Shown: positions 1 through 6,864, counted from the stretch's first letter. The stretch: DNA of 8,296 nucleotides from Euryarchaeota archaeon UBA175 (GCA_002497895.1 DAFD01000036.1:1-8296), one strand, 5' to 3'. Numbers and translations are program-made. The notes: a model not told the origin generated them from the sequence alone.

Positions 1-626
1 GAGCTAATCGTGCCATCTGCATGCCCAAACAAGAAGCGACCGGCCGAATCACAAGCCCCACAGGTCACAGGGCTCTCATTATCGAGTTCGAAATGCTCGG
101 TTTTCTGTCCAGTTTCAATTCTCAAATAGCCACAACGAGGCCGGCCCAATCCAAGCAGAATGCCTCCATCTGCGTGTAGACCGACATGCCAAGGCCTCTC
201 GGCGAAAACCCAGCGTTCCTGTTCATCACCACCAGCATCGAATCGCCAGACGGTCGCTTCGACAAAATCTGCAACCTCCAATTCGTAGACTGATGAGGTC
301 GCCCAGACATGTCCATCCCCTGCCTGGACGTAATCACTGGCTCCTTCCAACTCGCGGCTCCACAGCAACTCACCGCCAGCCGCGTCGACCGCGTGCAGTG
401 AAGCTGACGCGGTTGCATAGACACGATCGCTATCGAGCGCAATATCCGACACAGGCCCATCGACCTGTAATCGCCAGCGCTCGCCCCCAGTCGCAGCATC
501 CAAGCAAATCAGCAAGCCATCGTGCGAGCCAGCGAGCAGCATATCACCGACGAGCCGGACTGCTGAGCAGGCGCTGCCTAAGTCACGTACGAACGACGCG
601 ACTCCCTCCAACGAGCGCTCAGCCAT
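1..626 (-). CDS. PQQ-like beta-propeller protein, C-terminus cut by window edge
   Basis: An open frame of 208 codons runs from an ATG at 626-624 to the left edge without a stop, so the C-terminus is missing. The translation shows repeated propeller strands of the PQQ/WD-like type. One blade has L-A-G-S-H-D-G-L-L-I-C-L-D-A-A-T-G-G-E-R-W near residues 31-51. A second has V-Y-A-T-A-S-A-S-L-H-A-V-D-A-A-G-G-E-L-L-W near 69-89. A later strand, F-L-F-G-H-A-D-G-T-I-S, ends the visible part. The D-A-x-(T)-G-G-E-x-x-W pattern is typical of PQQ-like repeats, which usually act as protein-binding scaffolds or, in dehydrogenases, as cofactor cradles. No signal peptide or membrane segment is visible, so the product is probably cytoplasmic and need not bind PQQ. 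An in-frame GTG at 638-636, with AAAGG nine bases upstream, is an alternative start adding four residues. It lies downstream of the M32 peptidase gene on the same strand, 71 bases away, and may share its transcript. Its precise function is unknown. Confidence 0.72.
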   Translation of the reverse strand, partial: MAERSLEGVASFVRDLGSACSAVRLVGDMLLAGSHDGLLICLDAATGGERWRLQVDGPVSDIALDSDRVYATASASLHAVDAAGGELLWSRELEGASDYVQAGDGHVWATSSVYELEVADFVEATVWRFDAGGDEQERWVFAERPWHVGLHADGGILLGLGRPRCGYLRIETGQKTEHFELDNESPVTCGACDSAGRFLFGHADGTIS

Positions 627-697
627 GACTACGCTCACACGCTCGTGCCTTTCGTAATTCCTCAGACCCAGTGTTGTCTGTGCCTCAGTGGTTCAAT

Positions 698-2260
698 TCA
701 AGCAGTCACGCCGTAAAGCCGCTCAACCTTGTCTCGCAAGTAAGTCACGAAAGCATCAGGAGAGGGTGGCGAACCGGTCGCTTCCTCGATGAGAGCTGCC
801 GGTTCGAGGATACTTCCTCGCGCGTGCACGCGCGCGCGCATCCAACTCAAAAGTGGTTGAAACTCACCTCGTCGCATCTGCTCATCATGCTCTGGCAAAT
901 CCTCTCTAGCAGCCGCTAGCAGCTGCGCCGAGTACAGATTACCAAGTGTGTAGGTTGGGAAGTAACCGAAGGCGCCGAAGGACCAGTGAATATCTTGTAG
1001 GACTCCCAAAGTGCGGTTTGGTGCCCTGATTCCAAGGAATTCTTCGTACATATCATCCCAAACATCGGGTAAGTCATCGACCTCGATTTCGCCCGAGATC
1101 AAGCGCTTCTCAATCTCGTATCGAATCATGATGTGAACATTGTAAGTCGCCTCGTCCGACTCCGTTCGAATCAGACTCGGCCCAACCAAATTCACAGCCT
1201 GCCAAAGGTCATCAACGCTGACGCCCGTCATCTGTTCAGGGAAATTCTCCTTCCAAATTGGCAAAACCCATTCACAAAACTCTCGGCTTCGACCAACCTG
1301 ATTCTCCCACAGTCGGCTCTGACTCTCGTGAACACCGAGTCCAGCCGCCTTGCCGGCTGGTTGGAAGTCGAGTTCTCGCGGTCGCCCCTGCTCGTAGGTT
1401 CCGTGCCCTGTTTCGTGCATTGACCCGTATAGGGAGCCGAATGGGTCGTCATTTGAGTAACGAGTTGTCCAGCGAACATCGTCTGGGTTTGGGCCACCGC
1501 AGAATGGGTGTGTTGATGCGTCGCGTCGGCCGGCTTGAAAGTCGAAGCCGATAGCTTCGGAGACAGCCTGTGAGAGTGCTTCTTGACCGTCTTGACTCCA
1601 TTTATTGTCTTCGACGAAGGCCATGTTTGGGTGCTTTCCTGATTCAACTACAGCCTTGATAAGAGGTGCTACATTGTCTCGCAGTCCAGCGAAAAGCGGA
1701 TCAAGACGAGAAACACTCAGCCCAGATTCGTATAGGTCTAGTAGAGCATCGTAACGCAACTCATCATAGCCGAGATAGTCCGCCTTTTGACGGCACATTT
1801 CGATCATCTTTGCGAGATCGTCTCGGAAGATAGAGAAATCATCCTTGGCTCGTGCTTCAGTCCAGGAGATTTGGCACTTTGACTGAAGCTTGGCCATTTC
1901 ACCGACGAACTCGGTAGGGAGTTTCGTCGCCTTATCGTAACTATCGCGCGCGAGGCGGATGTTTGCCGCTTCAACCTCGTTGAGGTCATCGCGCGCTTCC
2001 AATTCATCGAGTAACTCCCCGACTCGCGGGTCGGTCATTTTCTCATGACCGGTCTTCGAAATCCAGGAGAGTTGCTCGCCGCGAAGAGTGGCGGCCTTTG
2101 GAGGCATCATTACTTCCTGATCCCAGCTGACTAGGCTTCCAATTTGGCTAATCAAATCCATACCTTTCATTCGCGAGAGGAGTTCCTCGTATGCATCCAT
2201 AGGGCCGCGGAGCCACTTTCCCACATCAAACCCTTCGATTTGGCTGGCTCCCCCGCTCAA
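698..2260 (-). CDS. M32 family metallocarboxypeptidase (thermostable carboxypeptidase 1 / Taq-type)
   Basis: This is a zinc (or cobalt) carboxypeptidase that trims residues from the C-terminus of peptides in the cytoplasm. All family signatures are present in 520 residues: W-D-Q-E-V-M-M-P-P near 46-54, H-P-F at 251-253, D-V-R-W-T at 261-265, the metal site H-E-T-G-H at 282-286, and the third-ligand motif H-E-S-Q-S-R with Glu312. Also present are I-R-T-E-S-D-E-A-T-Y-N near 364-374 and the C-terminal block H-W-S-F-G-A-F-G-Y-F-P-T-Y-T-L-G-N at 425-441. The 30-residue spacing between the first His and the Glu ligand is that expected for M32. The first codon is TTG, with GAGGAGG 11 bases upstream. 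The ATG at 2200-2198 (Met21) is a real alternative that would give 500 residues, starting where the family homology starts. No signal peptide is seen. It is divergent from the secreted S15 peptidase, and the pairing suggests that imported peptides are finished off here. Confidence 0.95.
   Translation of the reverse strand: MSGGASQIEGFDVGKWLRGPMDAYEELLSRMKGMDLISQIGSLVSWDQEVMMPPKAATLRGEQLSWISKTGHEKMTDPRVGELLDELEARDDLNEVEAANIRLARDSYDKATKLPTEFVGEMAKLQSKCQISWTEARAKDDFSIFRDDLAKMIEMCRQKADYLGYDELRYDALLDLYESGLSVSRLDPLFAGLRDNVAPLIKAVVESGKHPNMAFVEDNKWSQDGQEALSQAVSEAIGFDFQAGRRDASTHPFCGGPNPDDVRWTTRYSNDDPFGSLYGSMHETGHGTYEQGRPRELDFQPAGKAAGLGVHESQSRLWENQVGRSREFCEWVLPIWKENFPEQMTGVSVDDLWQAVNLVGPSLIRTESDEATYNVHIMIRYEIEKRLISGEIEVDDLPDVWDDMYEEFLGIRAPNRTLGVLQDIHWSFGAFGYFPTYTLGNLYSAQLLAAAREDLPEHDEQMRRGEFQPLLSWMRARVHARGSILEPAALIEEATGSPPSPDAFVTYLRDKVERLYGVTA
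819..841. repeat. 23-base alternating pyrimidine-purine (CG-rich) tract
   Basis: From 819 to 841 every base alternates pyrimidine and purine, mostly as CG steps with one TG, one CA and a terminal CA-T. Such tracts can form left-handed Z-DNA under negative supercoiling. Here it lies inside the M32 gene and encodes an Arg/Ala/Val/His stretch (M-R-A-R-V-H-A-R) about 40 residues from the C-terminus. The simplest reading is codon choice for Arg and Ala, so a role as a DNA structure is only a possibility. Confidence 0.4.
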
Positions 2261-2352
2261 ATGACTGCTAGCCTCCTCGTCTTCGGCTTTTCAGTCGCAA
2301 ACTCTAGGGAATTTCGGCCTCTGAAGATTTCACACCAAGCGTCAGAACTCTC
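2261..2352. other. Divergent intergenic spacer between the M32 and S15 peptidase genes
   Basis: These 92 bases separate two divergently read peptidase genes and must hold the promoters for both if neither is transcribed from farther upstream. On the plus strand the peptidase frame is closed by TAG at 2305-2307 and has no ATG or GTG between there and the TTG at 2353. I see no convincing archaeal BRE/TATA box, no clear bacterial -35/-10 pair and no strong palindrome. The only clear signal is the Shine-Dalgarno sequence for the minus-strand gene. Confidence 0.5.
2272..2278 (-). promoter_or_regulatory. Shine-Dalgarno site supporting the TTG start of the M32 gene
   Basis: Read on the minus strand the bases are GAGGAGG, complementary to the 3' end of 16S rRNA, ending 11 bases before the TTG at 2260-2258. 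The spacing is slightly long. It favours the TTG over the internal ATG at 2200, which lacks an equally good purine-rich leader. Confidence 0.5.
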
Positions 2353-4203
2353 TTGAGTGCGCCAAGACGCGCGAAGCGCGTGTCTCGCACCACAACGAGC
2401 CTAGTTCTCGTGTTGCTTTTCGTGGCCCCGATGCTTTCGGGCTGCTTCGGCAACGATGTCATTGGTGGTGGTTCTAACGATTCAGACCATTGGCTACCGC
2501 CAGTCGAAGATCGCGAGCAGATGACCTACGAGAATGGCGACGTATTCAGTCGCGTCTCAAGCAACGGCAGTCACGGAATCGATGCAGTTCGATCCATCTA
2601 CGTCTCAGTCCCAGCCATCACTCTGGCTGACGGAGGCGCTGGCGCAACCGGTGAAGCTGAAGTCCATCTGGGACTCTGGCTGCCGCAAATCGAAGGTTGC
2701 GATTACGATGCGGCAGAACTTCCAGAAGAATGCAAAGTACCCATCATCGCCGAGATAGGCCCTTACTACGACGACGGCGATGTCGATGCACTGACTCCTG
2801 CTAATCGACTCGGTCGTTTTCTCATCGAGAACTTCGTACCTCATGGATTCGGAATCGCTCAGGTCAGCGTCTTTGGCACAGGCAACTCCAACCATTGCAT
2901 GGACCTCATGGGTCTCGACGAACAAGAAGGAATCCACGCAGCCGTCGAATACCTAGGAACGGCACCCTTCTCCAACGGCGCTGTTGGCGTCATCGGGAAA
3001 TCCTACGACGGCTCTACACCTTGGGAGGCGGCAGCGATGGGTTCTGAATATCTCAAGACCATCGTGCCGATGTCTGGATTAATCGGCGTACAGGATCTCA
3101 TGTGGCGCAATGGTAGCATGGAAGCCCGTGGCGCCATCATGCACAACGGCGTGTACGGAAGTTTCGGCTTAGACGGTGATTCGGGAGATATCGAGAATGC
3201 CTGTGAGGGCTATGTCGAGGGTTACTATGCTGGACCGCTTGCGTATGTCACTGGTGACAACCTCGCTTGGATGGGCTCTGATTATTGGCAAGAGCGACAC
3301 TTCCTCGCGCGCGCGATGCAAAACTACGCTGGCTCGGTCTACATCATCCACGGACTGCAAGACTGGAATGTCGACCCCCACATGGCCTTCCCCGTCCATC
3401 GAATGATGCAAGACGCTGGCTTCGATGTCAAGGGACTCTACGGCCAGTGGGGGCACGATTACCCCGACCGCCTCAGTGGGCATCAGGGACTTTCAAGCGG
3501 TCGCGGCGGTGAAGCATTCCCATTCACTTTGCGATGGGATTGGGCTGACGACCTACTCGAGTGGTTTGATTTCTATCTCAAAGAGGAGGGGCCACAACCT
3601 CGGCTGATAGCTGAGGTTCAGGACAATATGGGCGGCTGGCGAGTCGAGGGGACTTATCCGCCAGCCGAGCAAGATTGGCTACGTGTTGGGATGGATCAGT
3701 GTTCTATTATTGGTGGTGGAGAGACGATTACTTCGTCTTCGAGTCTACGCATAGAGTGTCCTTTCTTCGATGAAGATACGAGGATTGTAGGCACACCCAC
3801 TTTCCATGTCGATGCGACGGTGTCGGCTTTCTCGACGAGTGGTCATCTGTTTGTTGAGATGGTTCAGGCGAGTACTGGAATGCATCTTGGGCACGCTGTG
3901 ATGGATCTAAGATTCCACGCTGGTGGCAAGGATGGCGAGGTGCTCGGACCTGGCGAGACGGTGAATGCCAAGATGGAATTCTTTGGCATGGATGTATTGA
4001 TTCCTGCCGGCGATGGAATCCATTTGATCATCTCTCAGACTGGAGAGGACTACATCCCTAGCCCCGTTTCGATGCAACCTGTGACGGTTGGTGTTGGGGC
4101 GACGAGCATTCTCTCCTTATCGACGGTAGAGCGAGGCTGTGATGACTTGTTCATGCCGCCAATGATGTCCGATCCATATCCTCAGTGTGTCGTGGAGGAG
4201 TGA
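2353..4203 (+). CDS. Secreted lipoprotein, S15 family X-Pro dipeptidyl-peptidase / CocE-type hydrolase
   Basis: This is a serine hydrolase of the X-Pro dipeptidyl-peptidase/CocE-NonD group, predicted to be lipid-anchored on the outer face of the cytoplasmic membrane. It would remove Xaa-Pro dipeptides from peptides or cleave an ester or acyl bond. Residues 1-30 form a signal peptide: basic start (R-R-A-K-R), hydrophobic core L-V-L-V-L-L-F-V-A-P, then lipobox M-L-S-G-C with the lipidated Cys at 31, followed by a Gly/Ser/Asp-rich linker. The alpha/beta-hydrolase part carries the nucleophile in G-K-S-Y-D-G (Ser217), Asp337 in H-G-L-Q-D-W-N-V and His368 in W-G-H. The C-terminal jelly-roll typical of S15 follows, with R-I-V-G-T-P-T-F-H-V near 477-486. 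The 616 residues fit the family. The start is TTG with no visible Shine-Dalgarno sequence; a GTG at 2380 would still leave a usable signal peptide. The next gene begins four bases after the stop. Substrate choice between peptide and ester cannot be read from the sequence. Confidence 0.88.
   Translation: MSAPRRAKRVSRTTTSLVLVLLFVAPMLSGCFGNDVIGGGSNDSDHWLPPVEDREQMTYENGDVFSRVSSNGSHGIDAVRSIYVSVPAITLADGGAGATGEAEVHLGLWLPQIEGCDYDAAELPEECKVPIIAEIGPYYDDGDVDALTPANRLGRFLIENFVPHGFGIAQVSVFGTGNSNHCMDLMGLDEQEGIHAAVEYLGTAPFSNGAVGVIGKSYDGSTPWEAAAMGSEYLKTIVPMSGLIGVQDLMWRNGSMEARGAIMHNGVYGSFGLDGDSGDIENACEGYVEGYYAGPLAYVTGDNLAWMGSDYWQERHFLARAMQNYAGSVYIIHGLQDWNVDPHMAFPVHRMMQDAGFDVKGLYGQWGHDYPDRLSGHQGLSSGRGGEAFPFTLRWDWADDLLEWFDFYLKEEGPQPRLIAEVQDNMGGWRVEGTYPPAEQDWLRVGMDQCSIIGGGETITSSSSLRIECPFFDEDTRIVGTPTFHVDATVSAFSTSGHLFVEMVQASTGMHLGHAVMDLRFHAGGKDGEVLGPGETVNAKMEFFGMDVLIPAGDGIHLIISQTGEDYIPSPVSMQPVTVGVGATSILSLSTVERGCDDLFMPPMMSDPYPQCVVEE
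4194..4200 (+). promoter_or_regulatory. Shine-Dalgarno site fixing the ATPase start, inside the upstream gene
   Basis: GGAGGAG lies seven bases before the ATG at 4208 and within the last codons of the S15 gene, whose stop is 4201-4203. It decides for the ATG over the in-frame GTG at 4187, which is upstream of this site and would add seven residues. It also shows that the two genes are translated from one transcript. Confidence 0.8.
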
Positions 4204-4207
4204 CTCG

Positions 4208-5758
4208 ATGGCGCAACCTGTGAGTAAGGTGAACATCGCTGTTGCCGATCGAATTCTCTTGCACCTTTGGGAGCAGGATCACCAGGCCGATCACTATCTC
4301 GTCAACCGTGAGGTGACTCGACCGGGAATCGCTGAGATTTGTGCCCTTCATCCACCTAATGTATCGCGTACAATGCGTGATTTAGATCTCGATGGTATGG
4401 TTAGCGAACACACACGTGTTATTCGCGGCGATGAAAGGCGGCAGAAGACTTGGCAGTTGACCGATGAGGGGCGCGAACAGGTCACTCGTCGCTTACTTGA
4501 GTTGCGTCAGACCAAGGTTTTGCTGCGCGAGCGCGATGGGAATCTCTTGGAGATTCGGGCGGATGAGGCCGGTGCTCGACTTGAGACAGGTTTGACCTTG
4601 CTTCAGGTGCTTATGCACGCGCAGCACGAGGGTGTGCTGAACTTCGGCGACATTCGATTTGGTGCAATTGTGCGTACTGAAAGTGAAGAAAAGCTCGCTC
4701 CGGGCTCTCTCAAATTACTGGCCGGAGCGCATTCGACATATCACACAAGGCCACCCGAGACTCGAACTGTTCACGGGCGTGAAGAAGAGGTTGGAACTCT
4801 CGACGAATGGTTCTCGGGAGATGCCTCAATGGCAGTGATCTCTGGCATCGCAGGTTGTGGGAAGACAACTCTGTCCAGCCATTGGCTTGCACACGCTTTG
4901 GAGACTCGTTCCGACCTTTCGGTGATGTACTATCCATGCCAGCCGTGGGATACCACACTGGGTATTGCGACGAGCTTGCTCCACAGGCTCGAAATCAGTT
5001 CGGATGAAGACGGCCAGGACCCTTATGGAGTCCTAGAAGCGCTTCCTCTCAAGCCAGGGGCCCGCCTCGATATCGACTTACTGCGCCGCCGTTTGACCGC
5101 ACATTTGACTGATGAGGAGGGTAAGCGTGAGTCTGCGACAGGTGAAATCCTTGTGATCATCGATGACGTTCACAATATCTCCGCTGACGGAGATTATCTC
5201 TTCGGAGCCTTACTACAGGTCGCCGAATCGACCAGCATGCGTCTGCTACTGGTCTCTAGAACCAATCTTGCATTCTATGACCGACGCGATGTGCATACTC
5301 GCGGTCGCGTCGTCGAACTCCGCCTCACCGGCCTCTCTCTCGAGGAGATTGCCGCTTGGCTCGAATCCATCGAACTCCCTTCTGACGCGCCAGCCGAGGA
5401 GATTCATCGTGCCACTGGAGGCCACCCTCTTGCGGTGGAATTGCTCGAACTCTACGGCAAAACTCTGCACGATGATTGGTTACGCTTCCTTGACGAGGAG
5501 ATCCTCGATGTTCTTCCATCCGACCACAGAGAATTACTGGCCCTGCTCGCGGTTGCTGACCGACCAATTCCATGGGAGAATCTGGCAGCGGCCGCAGGAT
5601 ACGATGGAACGCCGCCAGAAGCCCTAGTCACTCGTGGCCTCATGCTAGAACTAGAGAGTGGCATGTGGTTGCATGAAGCGCTCCGCTCCCGTCTCTTGAG
5701 AGAAGTAGGAGCGCCGCTCGAAGAGCGTGCTCGCAAACTTCGTGATTCTCTCGATTAA
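4208..5758 (+). CDS. Winged-helix / STAND-like P-loop ATPase, putative transcriptional regulator
   Basis: A 516-residue protein. Residues 10-105 look like a MarR-type winged helix: an A-E-I-C-A-L-H-P-P-N-V-S-R-T helix-turn-helix near 42-55, then a wing ending in W-Q-L-T-D-E-G-R. A linker of about 80 residues leads to an ATPase core that opens with V-H-G-R-E-E-E near 188-194. The core has Walker A G-I-A-G-C-G-K-T-T (Lys219), Walker B I-L-V-I-I-D-D (Asp319/Asp320), a sensor-like L-L-V-S-R-T (Arg351) and the G-G-H-P-L-A motif near 404-409, found in NB-ARC/STAND proteins. A second helical, winged-helix-like region closes the protein (about 430-516). There are no TPR, WD or LRR sensor repeats, which is short for a STAND regulator. 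No membrane segment is visible. It probably binds DNA and switches with ATP/ADP, but its ligand and targets are unknown. It is coupled to the S15 lipoprotein upstream and meets the thioredoxin gene at its 3' end. Confidence 0.82.
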   Translation: MAQPVSKVNIAVADRILLHLWEQDHQADHYLVNREVTRPGIAEICALHPPNVSRTMRDLDLDGMVSEHTRVIRGDERRQKTWQLTDEGREQVTRRLLELRQTKVLLRERDGNLLEIRADEAGARLETGLTLLQVLMHAQHEGVLNFGDIRFGAIVRTESEEKLAPGSLKLLAGAHSTYHTRPPETRTVHGREEEVGTLDEWFSGDASMAVISGIAGCGKTTLSSHWLAHALETRSDLSVMYYPCQPWDTTLGIATSLLHRLEISSDEDGQDPYGVLEALPLKPGARLDIDLLRRRLTAHLTDEEGKRESATGEILVIIDDVHNISADGDYLFGALLQVAESTSMRLLLVSRTNLAFYDRRDVHTRGRVVELRLTGLSLEEIAAWLESIELPSDAPAEEIHRATGGHPLAVELLELYGKTLHDDWLRFLDEEILDVLPSDHRELLALLAVADRPIPWENLAAAAGYDGTPPEALVTRGLMLELESGMWLHEALRSRLLREVGAPLEERARKLRDSLD

Positions 5759-6072
5759 CTCATGTAACGGTTCAACCATTGGTCGAACATCGGCTTAGGC
5801 ATTGCACCAGTTTGCCGATCTATGAGTTCTCCGTTATGGAATAGGAGAAGGGCAGGAATACCTCGAATACCGAACTTACCAGCGGAGAGGGGGTTAACGT
5901 CGGTGTTGACCTTAGCCACGGTAACTTCGCGCTCCCCAGCGACTTGCTCAAGCATAGGCGCGATCATCTTACACGGACCGCACCATGGGGCCCAGAAGTC
6001 AACAATTACCCATTCATCGCTCTTCGTCACTGCCTCAAAATCAGCATCACCAGCATTGATCACTCGACCCAT
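5755..6072 (-). CDS. trxA: Thioredoxin
   Basis: A 105-residue single-domain thioredoxin, a cytoplasmic dithiol reductant for protein disulfides. It shows the canonical V-D-F-W-A-P-W-C-G-P-C-K block with active cysteines 31 and 34, buried Asp25, and cis-proline at 73 in G-I-P-A. The closing F-H-N-G-E-L-I-D-R-Q-T-G-A strand-turn is typical of thioredoxins. Length and motif spacing match bacterial thioredoxin 1 closely. No signal peptide is present. The ATG at 6072-6070 has GAGG seven bases upstream. Its TAA shares the TTAA at 5755-5758 with the stop of the convergent ATPase gene, so no terminator fits between them. No thioredoxin reductase gene is visible here, so the electron donor is elsewhere. 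The symbol is given by family; the organism may carry several paralogues. Confidence 0.95.
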   Translation of the reverse strand: MGRVINAGDADFEAVTKSDEWVIVDFWAPWCGPCKMIAPMLEQVAGEREVTVAKVNTDVNPLSAGKFGIRGIPALLLFHNGELIDRQTGAMPKPMFDQWLNRYMS

Positions 6073-6079
6073 TCTATCG

Positions 6080-6083
6080 CCTC
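6080..6083 (-). promoter_or_regulatory. Shine-Dalgarno site of thioredoxin
   Basis: GAGG on the minus strand, seven bases before the ATG at 6072-6070. This supports that start and shows the gene has a leader. Confidence 0.55.
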
Positions 6084-6104
6084 AGAACCCTTCGCTGCAT
6101 CGAC

Positions 6105-6120
6105 ATCCTATGAATCCTAT
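6105..6120. repeat. Two direct copies of ATCCTAT in the trx/rpe divergent spacer
   Basis: ATCCTAT occurs at 6105-6111 and again at 6114-6120, nine bases apart start to start, in the 111-base spacer between thioredoxin and the epimerase. The location is where the promoters of both genes should be, so a tandem regulator site or promoter element is possible. Two seven-base copies are weak evidence, and chance cannot be excluded. Confidence 0.3.
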
Positions 6121-6171
6121 CACGAATGCTTGAGCCGAACTGTTGAGAACCTAATGCGATTCGCACGGTAT

Positions 6172-6176
6172 GAGGG
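6172..6176 (+). promoter_or_regulatory. Shine-Dalgarno site favouring the GTG start of rpe
   Basis: GAGGG ends seven bases before the GTG at 6184-6186. The upstream in-frame ATG at 6154 has only a weak purine-rich leader (TTGAGAAC). The site therefore favours GTG as the start codon, giving a protein of the family's usual length. Confidence 0.5.
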
Positions 6177-6183
6177 AAGCATT

Positions 6184-6864
6184 GTGGAGGTCGCACCGAG
6201 TATTCTGACAGCCGACTTTGCTCGACTCGGTGAGACCCTCGAAGAGGCTGTCGAAGCCGGAATCAATTGGATGCACATGGATGTGATGGACGGTAATTGG
6301 GTCGTCAATAAGACGATCACATTCGGACCAGCGCTGATTCGATCGGTGCGCGACAGGCTCGGCTCTGATGTCTTCATTGACTGTCATCTGATGATCACGA
6401 ACGCAGAAGACAGTTGGTCCCAATACGTCGATGCGGGAGTTGATTTGGTAATTGCCCACATCGAAGCAGTTGAAGATCCAGCCGCGCTAATCACTAATCT
6501 TCACGCGGCCGGTTGCCAAGCTGGCTTAGTCCTCAATCCGGACACTCCCGCGGAGGCAATCTTGCCATACCTCGCTGACCTCGATTTAGTCCTCGTGATG
6601 TCCGTAATTCCAGGTAAGGGAGGCCAGTCATTCATGCCCGAGGTGGAAAACAAAACCCGCGCATTCCGCGCCGCCATCGATGCTCAAATCGCAGATGGCG
6701 GGCGTGAAACCAAATTGATGATCGACGGCGGTATCAAAGACCACAACTCAGCCATGGTCGCAGAATGGGGAATCGATGTAGCAGTTGTCGGCAGTGGTCT
6801 GATTAACGACCGTGGAACAATCGCTGAGAATTTTGCAGCAATAAATTCAGCCCTTGGCCATTGA
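6184..6864 (+). CDS. rpe: Ribulose-phosphate 3-epimerase
   Basis: A TIM-barrel metalloenzyme that interconverts D-ribulose 5-phosphate and D-xylulose 5-phosphate in the pentose phosphate pathway. From the GTG start it has 226 residues, close to the 225 of E. coli Rpe. The signatures are in order: A-P-S-I-L-T-A-D-F at 4-12; metal ligands His31 and catalytic Asp33 in M-H-M-D-V-M-D-G; His68 in D-C-H-L-M; V-I-P-G-K-G-G-Q-S-F at 141-150; Asp181 in I-D-G-G-I; and V-V-G-S-G at 201-205, which helps bind phosphate. The G-K-G-G-Q loop has Lys where E. coli has Phe. The ATG at 6154 would add ten residues (M-R-F-A-R-Y-E-G-S-I) and is the main alternative start. It is divergent from thioredoxin and 57 bases upstream of the BolA gene on the same strand. 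No other pentose-phosphate gene is in the window. Confidence 0.93.
   Translation: MEVAPSILTADFARLGETLEEAVEAGINWMHMDVMDGNWVVNKTITFGPALIRSVRDRLGSDVFIDCHLMITNAEDSWSQYVDAGVDLVIAHIEAVEDPAALITNLHAAGCQAGLVLNPDTPAEAILPYLADLDLVLVMSVIPGKGGQSFMPEVENKTRAFRAAIDAQIADGGRETKLMIDGGIKDHNSAMVAEWGIDVAVVGSGLINDRGTIAENFAAINSALGH

Noticed and set aside
663..680. Short inverted repeat CAGAC / GTCTG between the M32 gene and the propeller gene
   Set aside because: Only a five-base stem with an eight-base loop and no T-run on the minus strand, so it is too weak to call a terminator or attenuator.
798..812. GGTTCGAGG resembling a tRNA T-loop
   Set aside because: No acceptor stem, D-arm or anticodon arm pairs around it. 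It lies in the conserved M32 reading frame, where it encodes ordinary residues.
1133..1647. Open frames opposite or out of phase with the M32 gene
   Set aside because: They overlap the metal-site region of a clearly conserved protein. Their translations show no recognisable domain and are rich in Arg, Ser and Thr, as expected of antisense shadows.
2261..2352. Promoter boxes in the divergent spacer
   Set aside because: I looked for TATA/BRE and -35/-10 elements on both strands and found no match good enough to place.
3303..3315. Second CG-alternating stretch, in the S15 gene
   Set aside because: Only about ten alternating bases, encoding Leu-Ala-Arg-Ala. It is too short to single out.
5944..6153. 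Possible 80-residue N-terminal extension of the epimerase starting at 5944
   Set aside because: It would overlap the thioredoxin gene by over 120 bases on the opposite strand and adds a stretch with no similarity to Rpe. Starts at 6154 or 6184 give normal lengths.
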